Source of the DNA: JAOUJD01 sp963811265 | GTDB taxonomy: Bacteria > Pseudomonadota > Gammaproteobacteria > Burkholderiales > Burkholderiaceae_F | DNA: 64,000 nucleotides | Assembly (NCBI GenBank): GCA_963811265.1 | Contig: CAWEQS010000014.1 | Location: 9,340 to 73,339, forward strand | Reading direction: 5' to 3' | Part shown: piece after piece, positions 12,876 through 22,509 of the stretch | How the letters are laid out: each line of letters opens with the position of its first letter | Position numbering within the stretch: the stretch's first letter is position 1 | Notes under the pieces: generated by a model | The model's database searches: none | Seen by the model: only the letters and a program-made list of their open reading frames with translations | What the model was told of the DNA's origin: nothing | Made by a program: the position numbers and the translations under genes

Positions 12876-12883
12876 GATCGTCC

Positions 12884-14086
12884 ATGGCGCAACCCTCCCG
12901 GCCGCTGGACGGCATCACCGTGGTGTCCCTCGAACAGGCCATCGCCGCGCCGTTCTGCACGCGCCAGCTCGCCGACCTCGGCGCGCGCGTCATCAAGATC
13001 GAGCGGCCGAAGGTCGGCGACTTCGCGCGCGACTACGATCACCGCGTCAACGGGCTCGCGTCGCACTTCGTGTGGACCAACCGCGCGAAGGAAAGCCTGA
13101 CGCTCGACGTGAAGCACCCGCGCGCGGACGAGATCCTGCAGCGGCTGCTGGCCAGGGCCGACGTGCTGGTGCAGAACCTCGCGCCGGGCGCCGCCGCGCG
13201 CCTCGGCCTGTCGTTCGAGACGCTGCACCCGACGCTGCCGAAGCTCATCGTCTGCGACATTTCCGGCTACGGCGACGACCGCGAGCGCCCGGGCCCGTAC
13301 CGCGAGAAGAAGGCGTACGACCTGCTGATCCAGAGCGAGTCCGGGTTCGTTTCCGTCACCGGCACGAAGGACGAGCCCGCCAAGGCGGGCTGCTCGATCG
13401 CCGACATCGCCGCCGGCATGTACGGTTACACGAACATCCTCGCGGCGCTGATCCAGCGCGGCAAGACGGGCGTCGGCGTCCGCCTCGACATCTCGATGCT
13501 CGAGAGCATGGCCGAGTGGATGAGCTTCCCGATGTACTACGCGTACGACGGCGCTCCCGCGCCGACGCGCAACGGCGCCGCGCACGCCACCATCTACCCG
13601 TACGGCCCCTTCCCCACCGGCGACCGCAAGACGGTGATGCTGGGGCTGCAGAACGAGCGCGAGTGGGCCGAGTTCTGCAAGACGGTGCTGCTCGATCCGG
13701 CGATCGCGACCGACGAACGCTTTTCGTCCAACGCGCGCCGCACCGCCGCGCGCGAGGACCTGCACGCGATCATCGCGCAGGCATTCTCCACGCTGACGCG
13801 GGAGCAGGTCGTCGCGCGGCTCGAGGCCGCGCAGATCGCCAATGCCAGCGTCAACACGATGGCCGACCTGTGGGCGCATCCGCAGCTGAAGGCGCGCGCA
13901 CGCTGGACCGAAGTGCAGACGTCGGTTGGACCGATCCCGGCGCTGCTGCCGCCCGGCGCGCCGGAAGCCTTCGACGCGCGGATGGACGCCGTTCCCGCGC
14001 TCGGCCAGCACACCGCCGCCATCCTCGCCGAGCTGGGCTTCGGCGCGGCCGAGATCGAGCAACTGTCCCAGGAAGGTGCCACATGA
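12884..14086 (+). CDS. CaiB/BaiF-family CoA-transferase
   Basis: 400-residue family III CoA-transferase that moves CoA between carboxylic acids through an aspartyl-CoA intermediate. The opening RPLDGITVVSLEQAIAAPFC and IKIERPKVGDFARDYD are characteristic. The putative catalytic Asp lies in KAGCSIADIAAGMYGYTNIL, followed by RLDISMLESMAEWM. The start at ATG 12884 leaves an 8-base gap after the dehydrogenase, and the stop overlaps the MmgE/PrpD start (ATGA). A role in making or cleaving the CoA ester used by the neighbouring dehydrogenase is likely; the acid is unknown. Confidence 0.92.
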   Translation: MAQPSRPLDGITVVSLEQAIAAPFCTRQLADLGARVIKIERPKVGDFARDYDHRVNGLASHFVWTNRAKESLTLDVKHPRADEILQRLLARADVLVQNLAPGAAARLGLSFETLHPTLPKLIVCDISGYGDDRERPGPYREKKAYDLLIQSESGFVSVTGTKDEPAKAGCSIADIAAGMYGYTNILAALIQRGKTGVGVRLDISMLESMAEWMSFPMYYAYDGAPAPTRNGAAHATIYPYGPFPTGDRKTVMLGLQNEREWAEFCKTVLLDPAIATDERFSSNARRTAAREDLHAIIAQAFSTLTREQVVARLEAAQIANASVNTMADLWAHPQLKARARWTEVQTSVGPIPALLPPGAPEAFDARMDAVPALGQHTAAILAELGFGAAEIEQLSQEGAT

Positions 14087-15454
14087 AGGATCCCGCCGTC
14101 GTGACGACCCCCACGCGCCAGCTCGCCGACTTCGCCGCCACGCTGCGGTTCGAGAGCATCCCGCAGGCGGTCGTCGATCGCACCGAGGACCTGTTCCTCG
14201 ACTGGTTCGCGTCCGCGCTCGCGGGCAAGGGCGCGCGCCCGGTGGAGACGATCGCGGAGTTCTACGAGTCGCAGGGCCCGGCGGCCGGTCCGTCCGAGAT
14301 CCTGATCCACCGCACGACGTCGTCGCCGCTGATCGCCGCGGCGGTCAACGCGGCCTCCTCGCACTTCGCCGAGCAGGACGACGTGCACAACAGCTCGGTG
14401 TTCCATCCGGCCGCCGTCGTCATTCCCCCGGCGCTCGCCGTCGCGCAGGCGATCGGCGCCTCGGGTCGAGACCTCGTGACCGCCATCGTGGCCGGCTACG
14501 AAGTCGGCATCCGCGTCGGCGAGTTCCTCGGCCGCTCGCACTACCGGATCTTCCACACGACCGGCACCGCGGGCACGGTCGCCGCCGCCGCGGCGGTCGG
14601 GCGACTGCTCGGCCTCACGGGCGACCAGATGCAGCACGCGTTCGGCTCGGCCGGCACGCAGGCCGCGGGGCTGTGGGAGTTCCTGCGCGACGCGGCGGAT
14701 TCGAAGCAGCTGCACTGCGCGCATGCCGCGGCCTCGGGCCTCGCCGCCGCGCATCTCGCGCACAAGGGCCTGACCGGCGCGCGCCGCATCTTCGAAGGGC
14801 CGCAAGGCATGGCGGCCGGGATGTCGACGGACTCCGATCCGGCCCGCCTCGTCGATCGCCTCGGCACCCGCTGGGCGCTGGCCGAAACCTCCTTCAAGTT
14901 CCACGCGTCGTGCCGGCACACGCACCCGGCGGCCGACGCGCTGCTGTCGGTGATGACGAAGGAGAAGCTGCAGGCGGACCACGTTGCCCGCGTCACCGCG
15001 CGCGTGCACAAGGGCGCGATCGACGTGCTCGGGCCGGTGACCGATCCGCAGACCGTGCACCAGTCGAAGTTCTCGATGGGCACCGTGCTCGGACTGATCG
15101 CGATCCACGGTCGCGCCGCGCTGACCGACTTCGACAAGGACTTCCGCGACCCGAAGGTGATGTCCTTCCGCGAGCGGGTCCACATGGAGCTCGACGACGA
15201 AGTCGACGCCGCCTACCCCGCAAGATGGATCGGCAAGGTCACGGTGGAGACGACCGACGGTCGCCGCCTCGAAGGCCGCGTCGACGTGCCGAAGGGCGAT
15301 CCGGAAAACACGCTCGGCCCGGCAGGAACTGGAGGACAAGGCGATCCGCCTCGGCACCTACCGCAACGGTGCGACCGAAGCGGAGATGCGCGCGGTGATC
15401 GGCCGCGTCTGGTGCCTCGCCCAGGCCGGGAAGGTCGAGCGATTGCTGGCCTGA
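14083..15454 (+). CDS. MmgE/PrpD-family protein (frameshifted near the C-terminus)
   Basis: Member of the 2-methylcitrate dehydratase/aconitate isomerase-like family; corrected length about 456 residues. Visible are the N-terminal helical part (LADFAATLRFESIPQAVVDR), SSHFAEQDDVHNSSVFHP with likely active-site residues, the glycine-rich GTAGTVAAAAAVGRLLGL and FHASCRHTHPAADALL. The frame breaks near 15318-15327: the original frame runs into Arg/Pro-rich nonsense, and the next frame continues ARQELEDKAIRLGTYRNGAT to TGA 15454. One extra base explains it. Translationally coupled to the CoA-transferase gene. The methylcitrate role is not assured, since no prpB or prpC is here. Confidence 0.82.
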
Positions 15455-15483
15455 TCGGCGATTCCGGGGCCTGGTGACGGTCG

Positions 15484-15516
15484 CGCGGAGATCGACGGCG
15501 ACCGCCGCTCTCCGCG
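15484..15516. terminator. Strong hairpin between convergent genes
   Basis: Two-part stem: outer arms CGCGGAGA (15484-15491) and TCTCCGCG (15509-15516), inner arms CGGC and GCCG with loop GACC. It lies between the MmgE/PrpD stop (15454) and the PKD-protein stop (15543), where a bidirectional terminator is expected. There is no clear T-run, which is common in high-GC genomes. Confidence 0.5.
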
Positions 15517-15542
15517 TTCGATTCGCTGAAGCCGCCCCGGCG

Positions 15543-17420
15543 CTAACGCCTCACCCGGATCATCACCGAGCTCGGCACGCTCGTGAGCTGCCCGTCGCTG
15601 ACGACGAGCTGGACGACGTAATTGCCCCGCACGTCGGGCACGAACGTCGGCAGCGCTGTCGTGTTGCCCTGCAGTGCGGCAGTGCTCTTCTTGGGCCGCG
15701 ACTTGAACGTCCACTTGTAGGTCAGAGGCGTTCCGTTCGGGTCGTAGCTCTTCGACCCGTTCAGCTGTACGGTCTGGCCCACCACCACGTTGCGCTGCCG
15801 GGGCCCGGCGACGGCAACCGGCGCCAGGTTCACGCCAGCCGCGCCCGCCGTGACGACGACCCGGTCGGGCGTGCTCGCCAGCTGGCCGTCGCTGACGACG
15901 AGCTCGATCACATAGCTTCCTGGCACGTCGGGTGTGAGGCTCGGGGTGGCGGTGGTCGGGCCGACGAGCACGGCGGTGCTGCCGGCCGGACGGCTGACGA
16001 CTGCCCACGCGTACGTCAGCGGGTCGCCGTTCGCATCGCTGCTGAGCTCGCCGCTCAAGGTCACCGTGGTGCCGACGACGGTCGATATGTCGTCGCCCGC
16101 GTCCGCGGCAGGCGCCACGTTGCCGGACGCGGCGGTCACGGTGACGGACGACGGCGCGCTGAAGGTCTTGCCGTCGCCGACGACGAGGCTGATCACGTAA
16201 ACGCCCGGCACATCCGCCACGAAGGTCGGTGCCGGGTCGTCCGCCCCGTCGGCGTACGTCAGCTGCGCGGTGCTGCCCGCCGGGCTGGAGACGATGCTCC
16301 AGCCGTAGCTCAGCAGGTCGCCGTCGGCATCGGTGCTGGCGCTGCCGTCGAGTTCCACCGTCGCGCCGACGAGGGCGTTCTGGTCGCGCCCCGCATCCGC
16401 GACCGGCGCGCTGTTCCCTGCGCTGGCCGTGACCACGACCCGGTCGGCGACGCTCGCGAGCACGCCGTCGCTGACCACGAGGGAGATGGTGTAGGTGCCG
16501 CTCTTGTCGGCCACGAGCGAGGGTCGCGCAGACGTCGCATCGGCGAGCGCGGCCGCGCTGCCCGCCGGACTGCTGTCGACCGTCCAGGCGTAGGTGATCA
16601 GGTTGCCGTCGGGATCCGCGCTGGCGCTGCCGTCGAGCGTGACCGCTGTTCCGGTGGGCACGTTCTGGTCAGGCCCGGCGTTTGCCACCGGGGCCCGGTT
16701 GGCTCCGGCCGCCGCGACCGTGAGGTTCACGCGATCCACCGTGCTGCTGACGGTACCGTCGCTGACGACGAGGCTCAGGATGTAGTCGCCGGCGACGTCG
16801 GGCAGGAAACGCGCGACCGGCTGGTTGGCATCGACGATGGCAGCCGTGCTTCCACTCGGCCGTACCTCGACGGACCATGTATAGGTCAGGCGATCCCCGT
16901 TGACGTCGGAACTGCGGGTGCCATCGAGCACGGCCGTTTCGCCGACACGCAGCGAACGGTCGATCCCGGCGTCCGCCACGGCCGCGAAGTTCACCGCACG
17001 CACGGTCGTCGACGCCGGGCTGCTGTCCAGCTTGCCGTCGCTCACCACGAGCGTCACGACGTAGTCGCCGGGCACGTCGGCGGTCAGGTCCACGGAGGCG
17101 CCCGACGCCGCGCTCAACGCGGCCGAACTGCCGGCCGGGCGCGATGCCAGGGTCCAGCGATAGGTCAGGGCATCGCCGTTCGCGTCGGTGCTGCCGCTGC
17201 CGTCGAAGCTCGTCGCGCGATTCAACGGCGCCTCCGCGCCGCTCGTCGAGCGAACCACCGCCACGGGGCGTGCATTGGCCGTCGGCACCGTGAGGCCGGT
17301 ACCCGGCGCCCCACCTCCAGCGCTGGTCCCGCCGCCGCCGCCGCACCCGGCAAGCATCAGCACGCACAGGCAAAGCGCAGCCAGGGCGCTGCCCGGACGC
17401 AAAACGGACGATCGAGCCAT
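15543..17420 (-). CDS. Lipoprotein with six PKD-type repeats
   Basis: 625 residues. A lipoprotein signal peptide ends in LMLAGC with Cys26, so it is probably anchored to the outer membrane or exposed. A Gly-rich linker is followed by six tandem repeats of about 95 residues, each with the pattern D(G)S-S-D-NGDxLTYxW, SRPAGSTA and DVPGxYVxxLVVSDG. PKD/cadherin-like folds bind carbohydrate or other proteins. The chain ends right after repeat six (VMIRVRR), with no catalytic or anchoring domain. A GGGAGG ribosome-binding site precedes the ATG at 17420. It stands alone, convergent with the MmgE gene. A surface adhesin or polysaccharide-binding role is inference. Confidence 0.85.
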   Translation of the reverse strand: MARSSVLRPGSALAALCLCVLMLAGCGGGGGTSAGGGAPGTGLTVPTANARPVAVVRSTSGAEAPLNRATSFDGSGSTDANGDALTYRWTLASRPAGSSAALSAASGASVDLTADVPGDYVVTLVVSDGKLDSSPASTTVRAVNFAAVADAGIDRSLRVGETAVLDGTRSSDVNGDRLTYTWSVEVRPSGSTAAIVDANQPVARFLPDVAGDYILSLVVSDGTVSSTVDRVNLTVAAAGANRAPVANAGPDQNVPTGTAVTLDGSASADPDGNLITYAWTVDSSPAGSAAALADATSARPSLVADKSGTYTISLVVSDGVLASVADRVVVTASAGNSAPVADAGRDQNALVGATVELDGSASTDADGDLLSYGWSIVSSPAGSTAQLTYADGADDPAPTFVADVPGVYVISLVVGDGKTFSAPSSVTVTAASGNVAPAADAGDDISTVVGTTVTLSGELSSDANGDPLTYAWAVVSRPAGSTAVLVGPTTATPSLTPDVPGSYVIELVVSDGQLASTPDRVVVTAGAAGVNLAPVAVAGPRQRNVVVGQTVQLNGSKSYDPNGTPLTYKWTFKSRPKKSTAALQGNTTALPTFVPDVRGNYVVQLVVSDGQLTSVPSSVMIRVRR

Positions 17421-17772
17421 GAACTACCTCCCGCATTCTTGGGAGGTGAAGTCTGCGTCTGGTCAGATCTGCTCATTCCGGTTTGTTGGGCGGTTTTCCG
17501 GCCCGAATTTGCCGATAGACGACAGCGCCGAGGATGGGCGGACTGGTTGAAAGCCCGCTTGCGGCGCTGGCTGCTTGCCTGATCGTCCCGGAGCCCGTAG
17601 CGTCAGCAGGACTGCGCCGGGCTCACTTCCATTTCGAAGAACCCATGCTTCCAGAAACCGGAATGTTCGGAGGGTGGGCCGGTTGGCACACTGCAGTCCA
17701 TTCGCTTCGGCACGATCCGACGGCAACCACCGAGCGCCGCAAAAGGCGCCACAACTACACCCAGGAGACACG
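17421..17772. other. Intergenic region between divergent PKD and Liv-transporter genes
   Basis: About 350 bases without a convincing gene; the open frames here have no family features. It must hold the promoter of the PKD lipoprotein (minus) and of the ABC transporter operon (plus). I see an AGGAG site at 17763-17767 before the receptor ATG, but no clear -35/-10 pair. A TGGCAC at 17684 lacks the matching sigma-54 second half. Confidence 0.6.
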
Positions 17773-19084
17773 ATGAGACTGAAGACGTTATGCGCGATCG
17801 CCGCCGCACTGGCGATCGGGCACGGTTCTGCCGCCGCGCAGGACAAGCCCGCCGAATTGAAGATCGGCATCAGCACGTTCACGTCGGGACCGGCGTCGGT
17901 GTTCGGCGTGCCGGGCAAGGCCGCGGCCGAACTGCTGATCGACGAGATGAACAAGGCCGGCGGCATCGGCGGCGTCAAGGTCACCCCGATCTTCATCGAC
18001 GAGGGCATCGGCGGCGACAAGCTGCTGTCCGAGTACCGGCGCCTCGTCCAGGAACAGGGTGTCCGGACGATGCTCTCCGCGATCTCCAGCGGCAACTGCA
18101 ACATCATCGCCCCGGTCGCGGAGGACCTGAAGGTCCTCAACGTCATGTGGGACTGCGGAACCGAGAAGATCCTCGAGGACAAGCGCTACAAGTACGTGGT
18201 GCGCACGCAGGCGAACGCGACGACCGAGATGGTGGCCTCGGTGCTGTACCTGCTGAAGGTGCGGCCCGACTTCAAGACCATCGCGGTGGTCAACCAGGAC
18301 TACGCGTGGGGCCGCGACTCGTGGGAAATCTTCATCAACGCGCTGAAGGTGTTCAAGCCCGATGTCCGCGTCGTGGCCGAGATGTTCCCGAAATTCGGCG
18401 CCTCCGACTTCTCCACGGAGATCTCCCGGCTGCAGGCGCTGCGTCCCGACGTGGTGCTCAACACGGGCTGGGGCGGCGACCTCGACACGTTCGTGCGCCA
18501 GGCCGGCCAGCGCGGCCTCTTCAAGCAGGGCGCGACGTTCGTCATGCCGCTGCTCGAGAGCTCGCTCGAGCGGCTGGGCGACGCGGTGCCCGAAGGCATC
18601 ATCGCCGGCGGCCGTGGCGATCACTACTGGGCGCATCCGGAGACGCGCGACGACCCGAAGCACAAGGACTTCGTCGCGAAGATGCGCGCCAAGACCGGCG
18701 CCTACCCGATCTATCCGACGTACCACATGGCGCAGGCGCTCGTCGGGCTGAAGACCGGCTACGAGACGGCGATCAAGGCGAACGGCGGCAAGTGGCCCAG
18801 CCCCGAGCAGGTCGCCGACGCCATGCGCAAGATGAAGTTCAAGGCGTATGGCCGCGAGATCACGATGCGTGAAGACGGCCAGGGTCTCGAAGCGCAACTG
18901 CTCGGACCTGACCAAGCGCCATCCGAAGTATCCGTTCGCGGTCATCGACAAGATGGTGCTGATCCCGGCCGAGCTCGTCACCACGCCCGTCGGCCAGAAG
19001 TCGCCCATCTGGATCAAGTCGATCAATCCGGCGTTGGCGAAGGTGCTGGCGACGGAAGAGTTCAAGCCGCACGACTTCAAGTAA
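17773..19084 (+). CDS. Branched-chain amino-acid-type ABC transporter, substrate-binding protein (frameshifted near the C-terminus)
   Basis: Periplasmic receptor of the LivJ/LivK family; corrected length about 436 residues. A Sec signal peptide (MRLKTLCAIAAALAIGHGSAAAQ) precedes the mature start at about DKPAELKIGIS. Type I periplasmic-binding fold with ISTFTSGPASVFGVPGKAAA and VLNVMWDCGTEKIL. The frame breaks near 18905-18908 (an extra C in CTCGGACCTG). The next frame continues LTKRHPKYPFAVIDKMVLIP to TAA 19084. The ligand of this branch is often an aromatic or other carboxylic acid, not an amino acid; here it is unknown. First gene of the transporter operon. Confidence 0.85.
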
Positions 19085-19171
19085 CCGGCAGGATCACGAC
19101 GGCGCGCGCGGGCGACCGAGTCCGCGCGCGCCCTCCCCTTCCCAACGCCGGCGCGCCGCGTCGTAGACCCC

Positions 19172-20077
19172 ATGGACGCATCCCTCATCATCCTTGCGCT
19201 GATGGACGGCGTGTCGTACGCCGCGTTGCTGTTTCTCGTCGCGCTGGGACTGACGCTGATCTTCGGCGTCATGCACATCCTGAACATCGCCCACGGCAGC
19301 CTGTACGCCTGGGGCGGCTACTTCGCCGCGACGCTGGGCATCGCGATCACGAGCCTCGCGCTGCCGCCGGCGCTCGGGCTGCCCGCCCTGTTCGTGGCCG
19401 CGATCGTCATCGGCGGGCTGCTGGGGACGGTGCTCGAGTTCTTCCTGCTGCGCCGGATCCTCGACAAGGACCCGATCCTGCAGCTGCTGGTGACCTTCGC
19501 CGCGTTCATGGTGCTCGAGGACCTGCAGCGGCTGATCTGGGGCGTTCAGCCGATCTTCGTGTCCGAGGTCGTCGGCCAGCTCGGCACCCTCGAGGTCGCC
19601 GGCGTCACGTACACCCGCTACCAGCTGCTCGTGCTGCCGGCCGTCGCCGTCGTCGCGTTCGTGGGCCTGCGCTGGTTCCTGCGCAAGACCGCGCTGGGGC
19701 GGCAGGTCACGGCGGTCACCCACCACCGCGAGGTCGCCACCGCGATGGGCGTGAACACCAACCGCGTGATGTGGCTGACGATGGCGCTCGGCGGCGCGCT
19801 GGGCGCGCTGGGCGGCGCACTGGCCTCGCCCACGACGTCGTTCACGCCGGGCATCGGCGCCGAGATGATGGTGCTGTCGTTCGCGGTGGTGGCGACCGCC
19901 GGCCTCGGCCAGATCGGAGGCGCGGCGCTGGCGGCCCTGATGATCGGGCTCGCGCGCTCGTTCTCCATCTACCTGATGCCGGAAGTCGAAGTGCTGATGC
20001 CCTACCTGATCATGGTCGCCGTGCTGCTGGTGCGGCCCGAGGGCCTCTTCTCGACCGTGGCGACGCGGAGGATCTGA
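19172..20077 (+). CDS. Branched-chain amino-acid-type ABC transporter permease (LivH-like)
   Basis: 301-residue inner-membrane permease with about eight hydrophobic helices. Family motifs include LGLTLIFGVMHILNIAHGSLY near residue 30 and TAVTHHREVATAMGVNTNRVM, the cytoplasmic coupling loop. It pairs with the LivM-like permease next to it. The last 3 bases before the next gene hold its stop and a GGAGGA ribosome-binding site, indicating tight operon coupling. Substrate unknown, set by the upstream receptor. Confidence 0.92.
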   Translation: MDASLIILALMDGVSYAALLFLVALGLTLIFGVMHILNIAHGSLYAWGGYFAATLGIAITSLALPPALGLPALFVAAIVIGGLLGTVLEFFLLRRILDKDPILQLLVTFAAFMVLEDLQRLIWGVQPIFVSEVVGQLGTLEVAGVTYTRYQLLVLPAVAVVAFVGLRWFLRKTALGRQVTAVTHHREVATAMGVNTNRVMWLTMALGGALGALGGALASPTTSFTPGIGAEMMVLSFAVVATAGLGQIGGAALAALMIGLARSFSIYLMPEVEVLMPYLIMVAVLLVRPEGLFSTVATRRI

Positions 20078-20079
20078 AC

Positions 20080-21039
20080 GTGCCTTCCATGCGCCTGGCG
20101 ATGACGGTCGCCGTCCTCGTCGCCGCGGTCCTCGGCATCACGCTGTCGGTGCCCTGGCTGAAGACGCCCGTCCTGATCGCGCTGGCCGACGGCCTCGCGG
20201 TCACCGGCGTCATCGTTCTGATCCGCGCCGGGCAGGTGTCCTTCGGCCACGCCATGTACGCCTGCCTCGCGGGCTACGGCGTGGCCTTCATCGGGCGCGC
20301 GCTCCACCTCGACGCGCTGCTGCTGATCGCGCTGGGCACCGGTGCCGCCGCGCTGGCCGGCGCGGTGATCGGCATGTTCATGGTGCGCTACCGCGGGATC
20401 TTCTTCGGCATGCTCAACCTCGCGTTCTCGATGGTGCTGTTCTCGGTGCTCGGCAAGTTCGGCGCCTTCACGGGTGGAACCGACGGCCTGCGCTTCGACC
20501 GGCCGACGTTTGCCGGCGTCCACCTGGAACGCGAGGGCTTCGAGATCGCCCTGCTCGTGCTGGCCCTCGCCCTCGCGGTCATCGCCGGCTGGGCGGTGCA
20601 GTACTACTTCCGCACGGTCGACGGCCAGGCGCTCGCGGCGATCAAGACCAACGAGACGCGGCTGGAGTATCTCGGCATTTCGGCCAAGCGCGTGTTCTGG
20701 CGCGGCTACACGCTGTCCGCCGCGCTGTGCGGCCTCGGCGGCAGCATCTTCGCGCTGACGCAGGGCCTGGTCACGCCGGACATGGGTTACTGGGTGCGCT
20801 CGGGCGAGATCGTCTTCATCGCCGTCCTCGGCGGTTCGGCACACGCGATCGGAGCGTTCATCGGCGCGTTCGTGTTCAGCTTCGTGAAGCTCTACGCGGC
20901 GGCGGCGCTGACCGCGTGGCAACTCGTCCTCGGCCTGGTCCTGATCGTCATGGTGTTCGTCGCCCCGACCGGCATCTTCGGCCTGATCGAGAAACGGCTC
21001 CGCCCGAAGCCGGCCGCGGGCCAGGGAGGCGCGGCATGA
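20080..21039 (+). CDS. Branched-chain amino-acid-type ABC transporter permease (LivM-like)
   Basis: About 319 residues from GTG 20080, chosen because GGAGGA lies 7 bases upstream; an ATG at 20089 is the alternative. Multi-helix permease with IRAGQVSFGHAMYACLAGYG, MVRYRGIFFGMLNLAFSMV and AIKTNETRLEYLGISAKRV, the coupling region of LivM. C-terminal helices end in VAPTGIFGLIEKRLRP. Its stop overlaps the LivG-like gene (ATGA). The frame stays open upstream for a long way, but this is chance in GC-rich DNA, not a fusion. Confidence 0.92.
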   Translation: MPSMRLAMTVAVLVAAVLGITLSVPWLKTPVLIALADGLAVTGVIVLIRAGQVSFGHAMYACLAGYGVAFIGRALHLDALLLIALGTGAAALAGAVIGMFMVRYRGIFFGMLNLAFSMVLFSVLGKFGAFTGGTDGLRFDRPTFAGVHLEREGFEIALLVLALALAVIAGWAVQYYFRTVDGQALAAIKTNETRLEYLGISAKRVFWRGYTLSAALCGLGGSIFALTQGLVTPDMGYWVRSGEIVFIAVLGGSAHAIGAFIGAFVFSFVKLYAAAALTAWQLVLGLVLIVMVFVAPTGIFGLIEKRLRPKPAAGQGGAA

Positions 21040-21791
21040 CCGCGAAGGCGCCCACCGGCCTGCTGAGCACGCGCGGCCTGTCCCTGAGGTTCGGCGGCGT
21101 CGTGGCCGCCGATGCGATCGACTTCGACCTGATGCCGGGCGAGCGACTCGCCGTCGTCGGCCAGAACGGCGCGGGCAAGACGACCTTCATCAACATCTGC
21201 ACCGGCTTCCTGAAGCCCGACAGCGGCCAGGTGTTCTTCGACGGGACCGAGGTCACCGGACGCAATCCGCGCCAGATCACGCGCCTCGGCGTCGGACGCT
21301 CGTTCCAGCTGCCGCAGCTCTTCACCGAGCACACCGTGCGCGACTGCCTGATGATCGCGGCCTCGGCCGTGCGGAGTCACGGCGGGTTCTGGCTGCCGCT
21401 CGAGAGCGCCGTCGATCGCGACGAGATCGACGCGACGCTCGAGCTGCTGCAGCTGCGGTCGCGCTCGCACGACCTCGCCGGCGCGCTGCCCGAGGGCCAG
21501 CGCAAGCTGCTGGACGTGGCGATGGCGCTGGTGCTGCATCCGAAGCTGATGATCATGGACGAGCCCACCAGCGGGGTTTCGACCGACGAGAAGCACGGCC
21601 TGATGGCGGTGCTGATGCGGGCCCTGGAAGAGCGCCGCATCACCAGCATCTTCGTCGAGCACGACATCGACATCGTGCGTCGCTACGCCACGCGCCTGGC
21701 GGCGTGGGTCGCCGGACGGATCGCCGCCGACGGCGCGCCGGAAGAGGTGCTGCGCGATCCGGTGGTCATCAAGAACGTGATCGGGGGTTGA
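21036..21791 (+). CDS. Branched-chain amino-acid-type ABC transporter ATP-binding protein (LivG-like)
   Basis: 251 residues. Walker A GQNGAGKTT, Q-loop region VGRSFQLPQLF, signature LPEGQRKLLDVAMAL (a variant with PEGQ in place of SGGQ) and Walker B LMIMDEPTSGV, followed by the switch His in FVEHDIDIV. The C-terminal IAADGAPEEVLRDPVVIKNV is the usual LivG tail. It overlaps the permease stop by 4 bases and lies 1 base before the LivF-like gene. It supplies one of the two ATPases of the importer. Confidence 0.93.
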   Translation: MTAKAPTGLLSTRGLSLRFGGVVAADAIDFDLMPGERLAVVGQNGAGKTTFINICTGFLKPDSGQVFFDGTEVTGRNPRQITRLGVGRSFQLPQLFTEHTVRDCLMIAASAVRSHGGFWLPLESAVDRDEIDATLELLQLRSRSHDLAGALPEGQRKLLDVAMALVLHPKLMIMDEPTSGVSTDEKHGLMAVLMRALEERRITSIFVEHDIDIVRRYATRLAAWVAGRIAADGAPEEVLRDPVVIKNVIGG

Positions 21792-21792
21792 G

Positions 21793-22473
21793 ATGCTGGT
21801 GCTCGAGAACGTTTCCACCACGATCGCCGGCATCCAGGTCCTGCGCGGCATCTCCTGCCAGATCACCCGCGGCAGCATGGTCGCCATCGTCGGACGCAAC
21901 GGCGCCGGCAAGACGACGCTGCTGCGCCTCGTCATGGGGTTCCGGGAAGGACATTCGGGCCGCGTGCTGCTCGACGGCCAGGACCTTTCGGAGGTGCCCG
22001 CGCGGCGTCGCGCGCTGCTCGGCATCGGGTACGCGCCGGAGGACCGCGTCATGTTCCCCACGTTCACGGTCGAGGAGAACCTGCGCTTCCCGTGCGAGGT
22101 GATCCGCATGCCGCGCAAGAGCATCAACGAGCGGCTCGAGGAGACGCTGTCCATCGTGCCGGAACTGCGGCCGATGCTCGCGCGCTCCGGGGCCGCGCTG
22201 TCCGGCGGCCAGGGAAAGATGGCCGCGCTCGGGCGCGCCATCATGGCGGGCGAGCGCGTCGTGCTGCTCGACGAGCCGTTCCAGGGCCTGGCGCCCGTGC
22301 TGGCGCAGCAGTACTCGCAGTCGCTGCGGCGGCTGCAGGAGGCGCGCCCGGAACTCTGCGTCGTGGTCACCGAGAGCAACCGCAGCCTCCTCAGGGACAT
22401 GCCGACCGAGACCCTCGTGCTCGAACGCGGTGAACTGCAACGCGGCGAAGCGGCCGCGGCGGCAGTGCACTGA
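21793..22473 (+). CDS. Branched-chain amino-acid-type ABC transporter ATP-binding protein (LivF-like)
   Basis: 226 residues. Walker A GRNGAGKTTLLRL, LGIGYAPEDRVMFPTFTVEEN, signature LSGGQGKMAALGRAIM and Walker B VVLLDEPFQGLAP, all in LivF order. The usual switch-region His is not obvious: the strand after Walker B reads LCVVVTESNRSLL, with Glu/Ser where LivF proteins carry Q or H, which may be a real divergence. It completes the five-part importer and is followed 36 bases later by aldehyde dehydrogenase. Confidence 0.92.
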   Translation: MLVLENVSTTIAGIQVLRGISCQITRGSMVAIVGRNGAGKTTLLRLVMGFREGHSGRVLLDGQDLSEVPARRRALLGIGYAPEDRVMFPTFTVEENLRFPCEVIRMPRKSINERLEETLSIVPELRPMLARSGAALSGGQGKMAALGRAIMAGERVVLLDEPFQGLAPVLAQQYSQSLRRLQEARPELCVVVTESNRSLLRDMPTETLVLERGELQRGEAAAAAVH

Positions 22474-22509
22474 CGCGCGGGCACAGTCCACCAGAACGGA
22501 GCGTTACAG

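Noticed and set aside
14083..15454. Methylcitrate cycle locus
   Set aside because: MmgE/PrpD is present without prpB, prpC or acnD; propionate is handled here by the methylmalonyl route.
17684..17700. Sigma-54 promoter upstream of the Liv operon
   Set aside because: TGGCAC is present but the matching TTGC half at the correct spacing is missing.
17575..21039. 1154-residue frame apparently fusing receptor and LivM-like permease
   Set aside because: The receptor truly ends at 19084 after a one-base shift, and LivH lies between in another frame; the long frame is chance.
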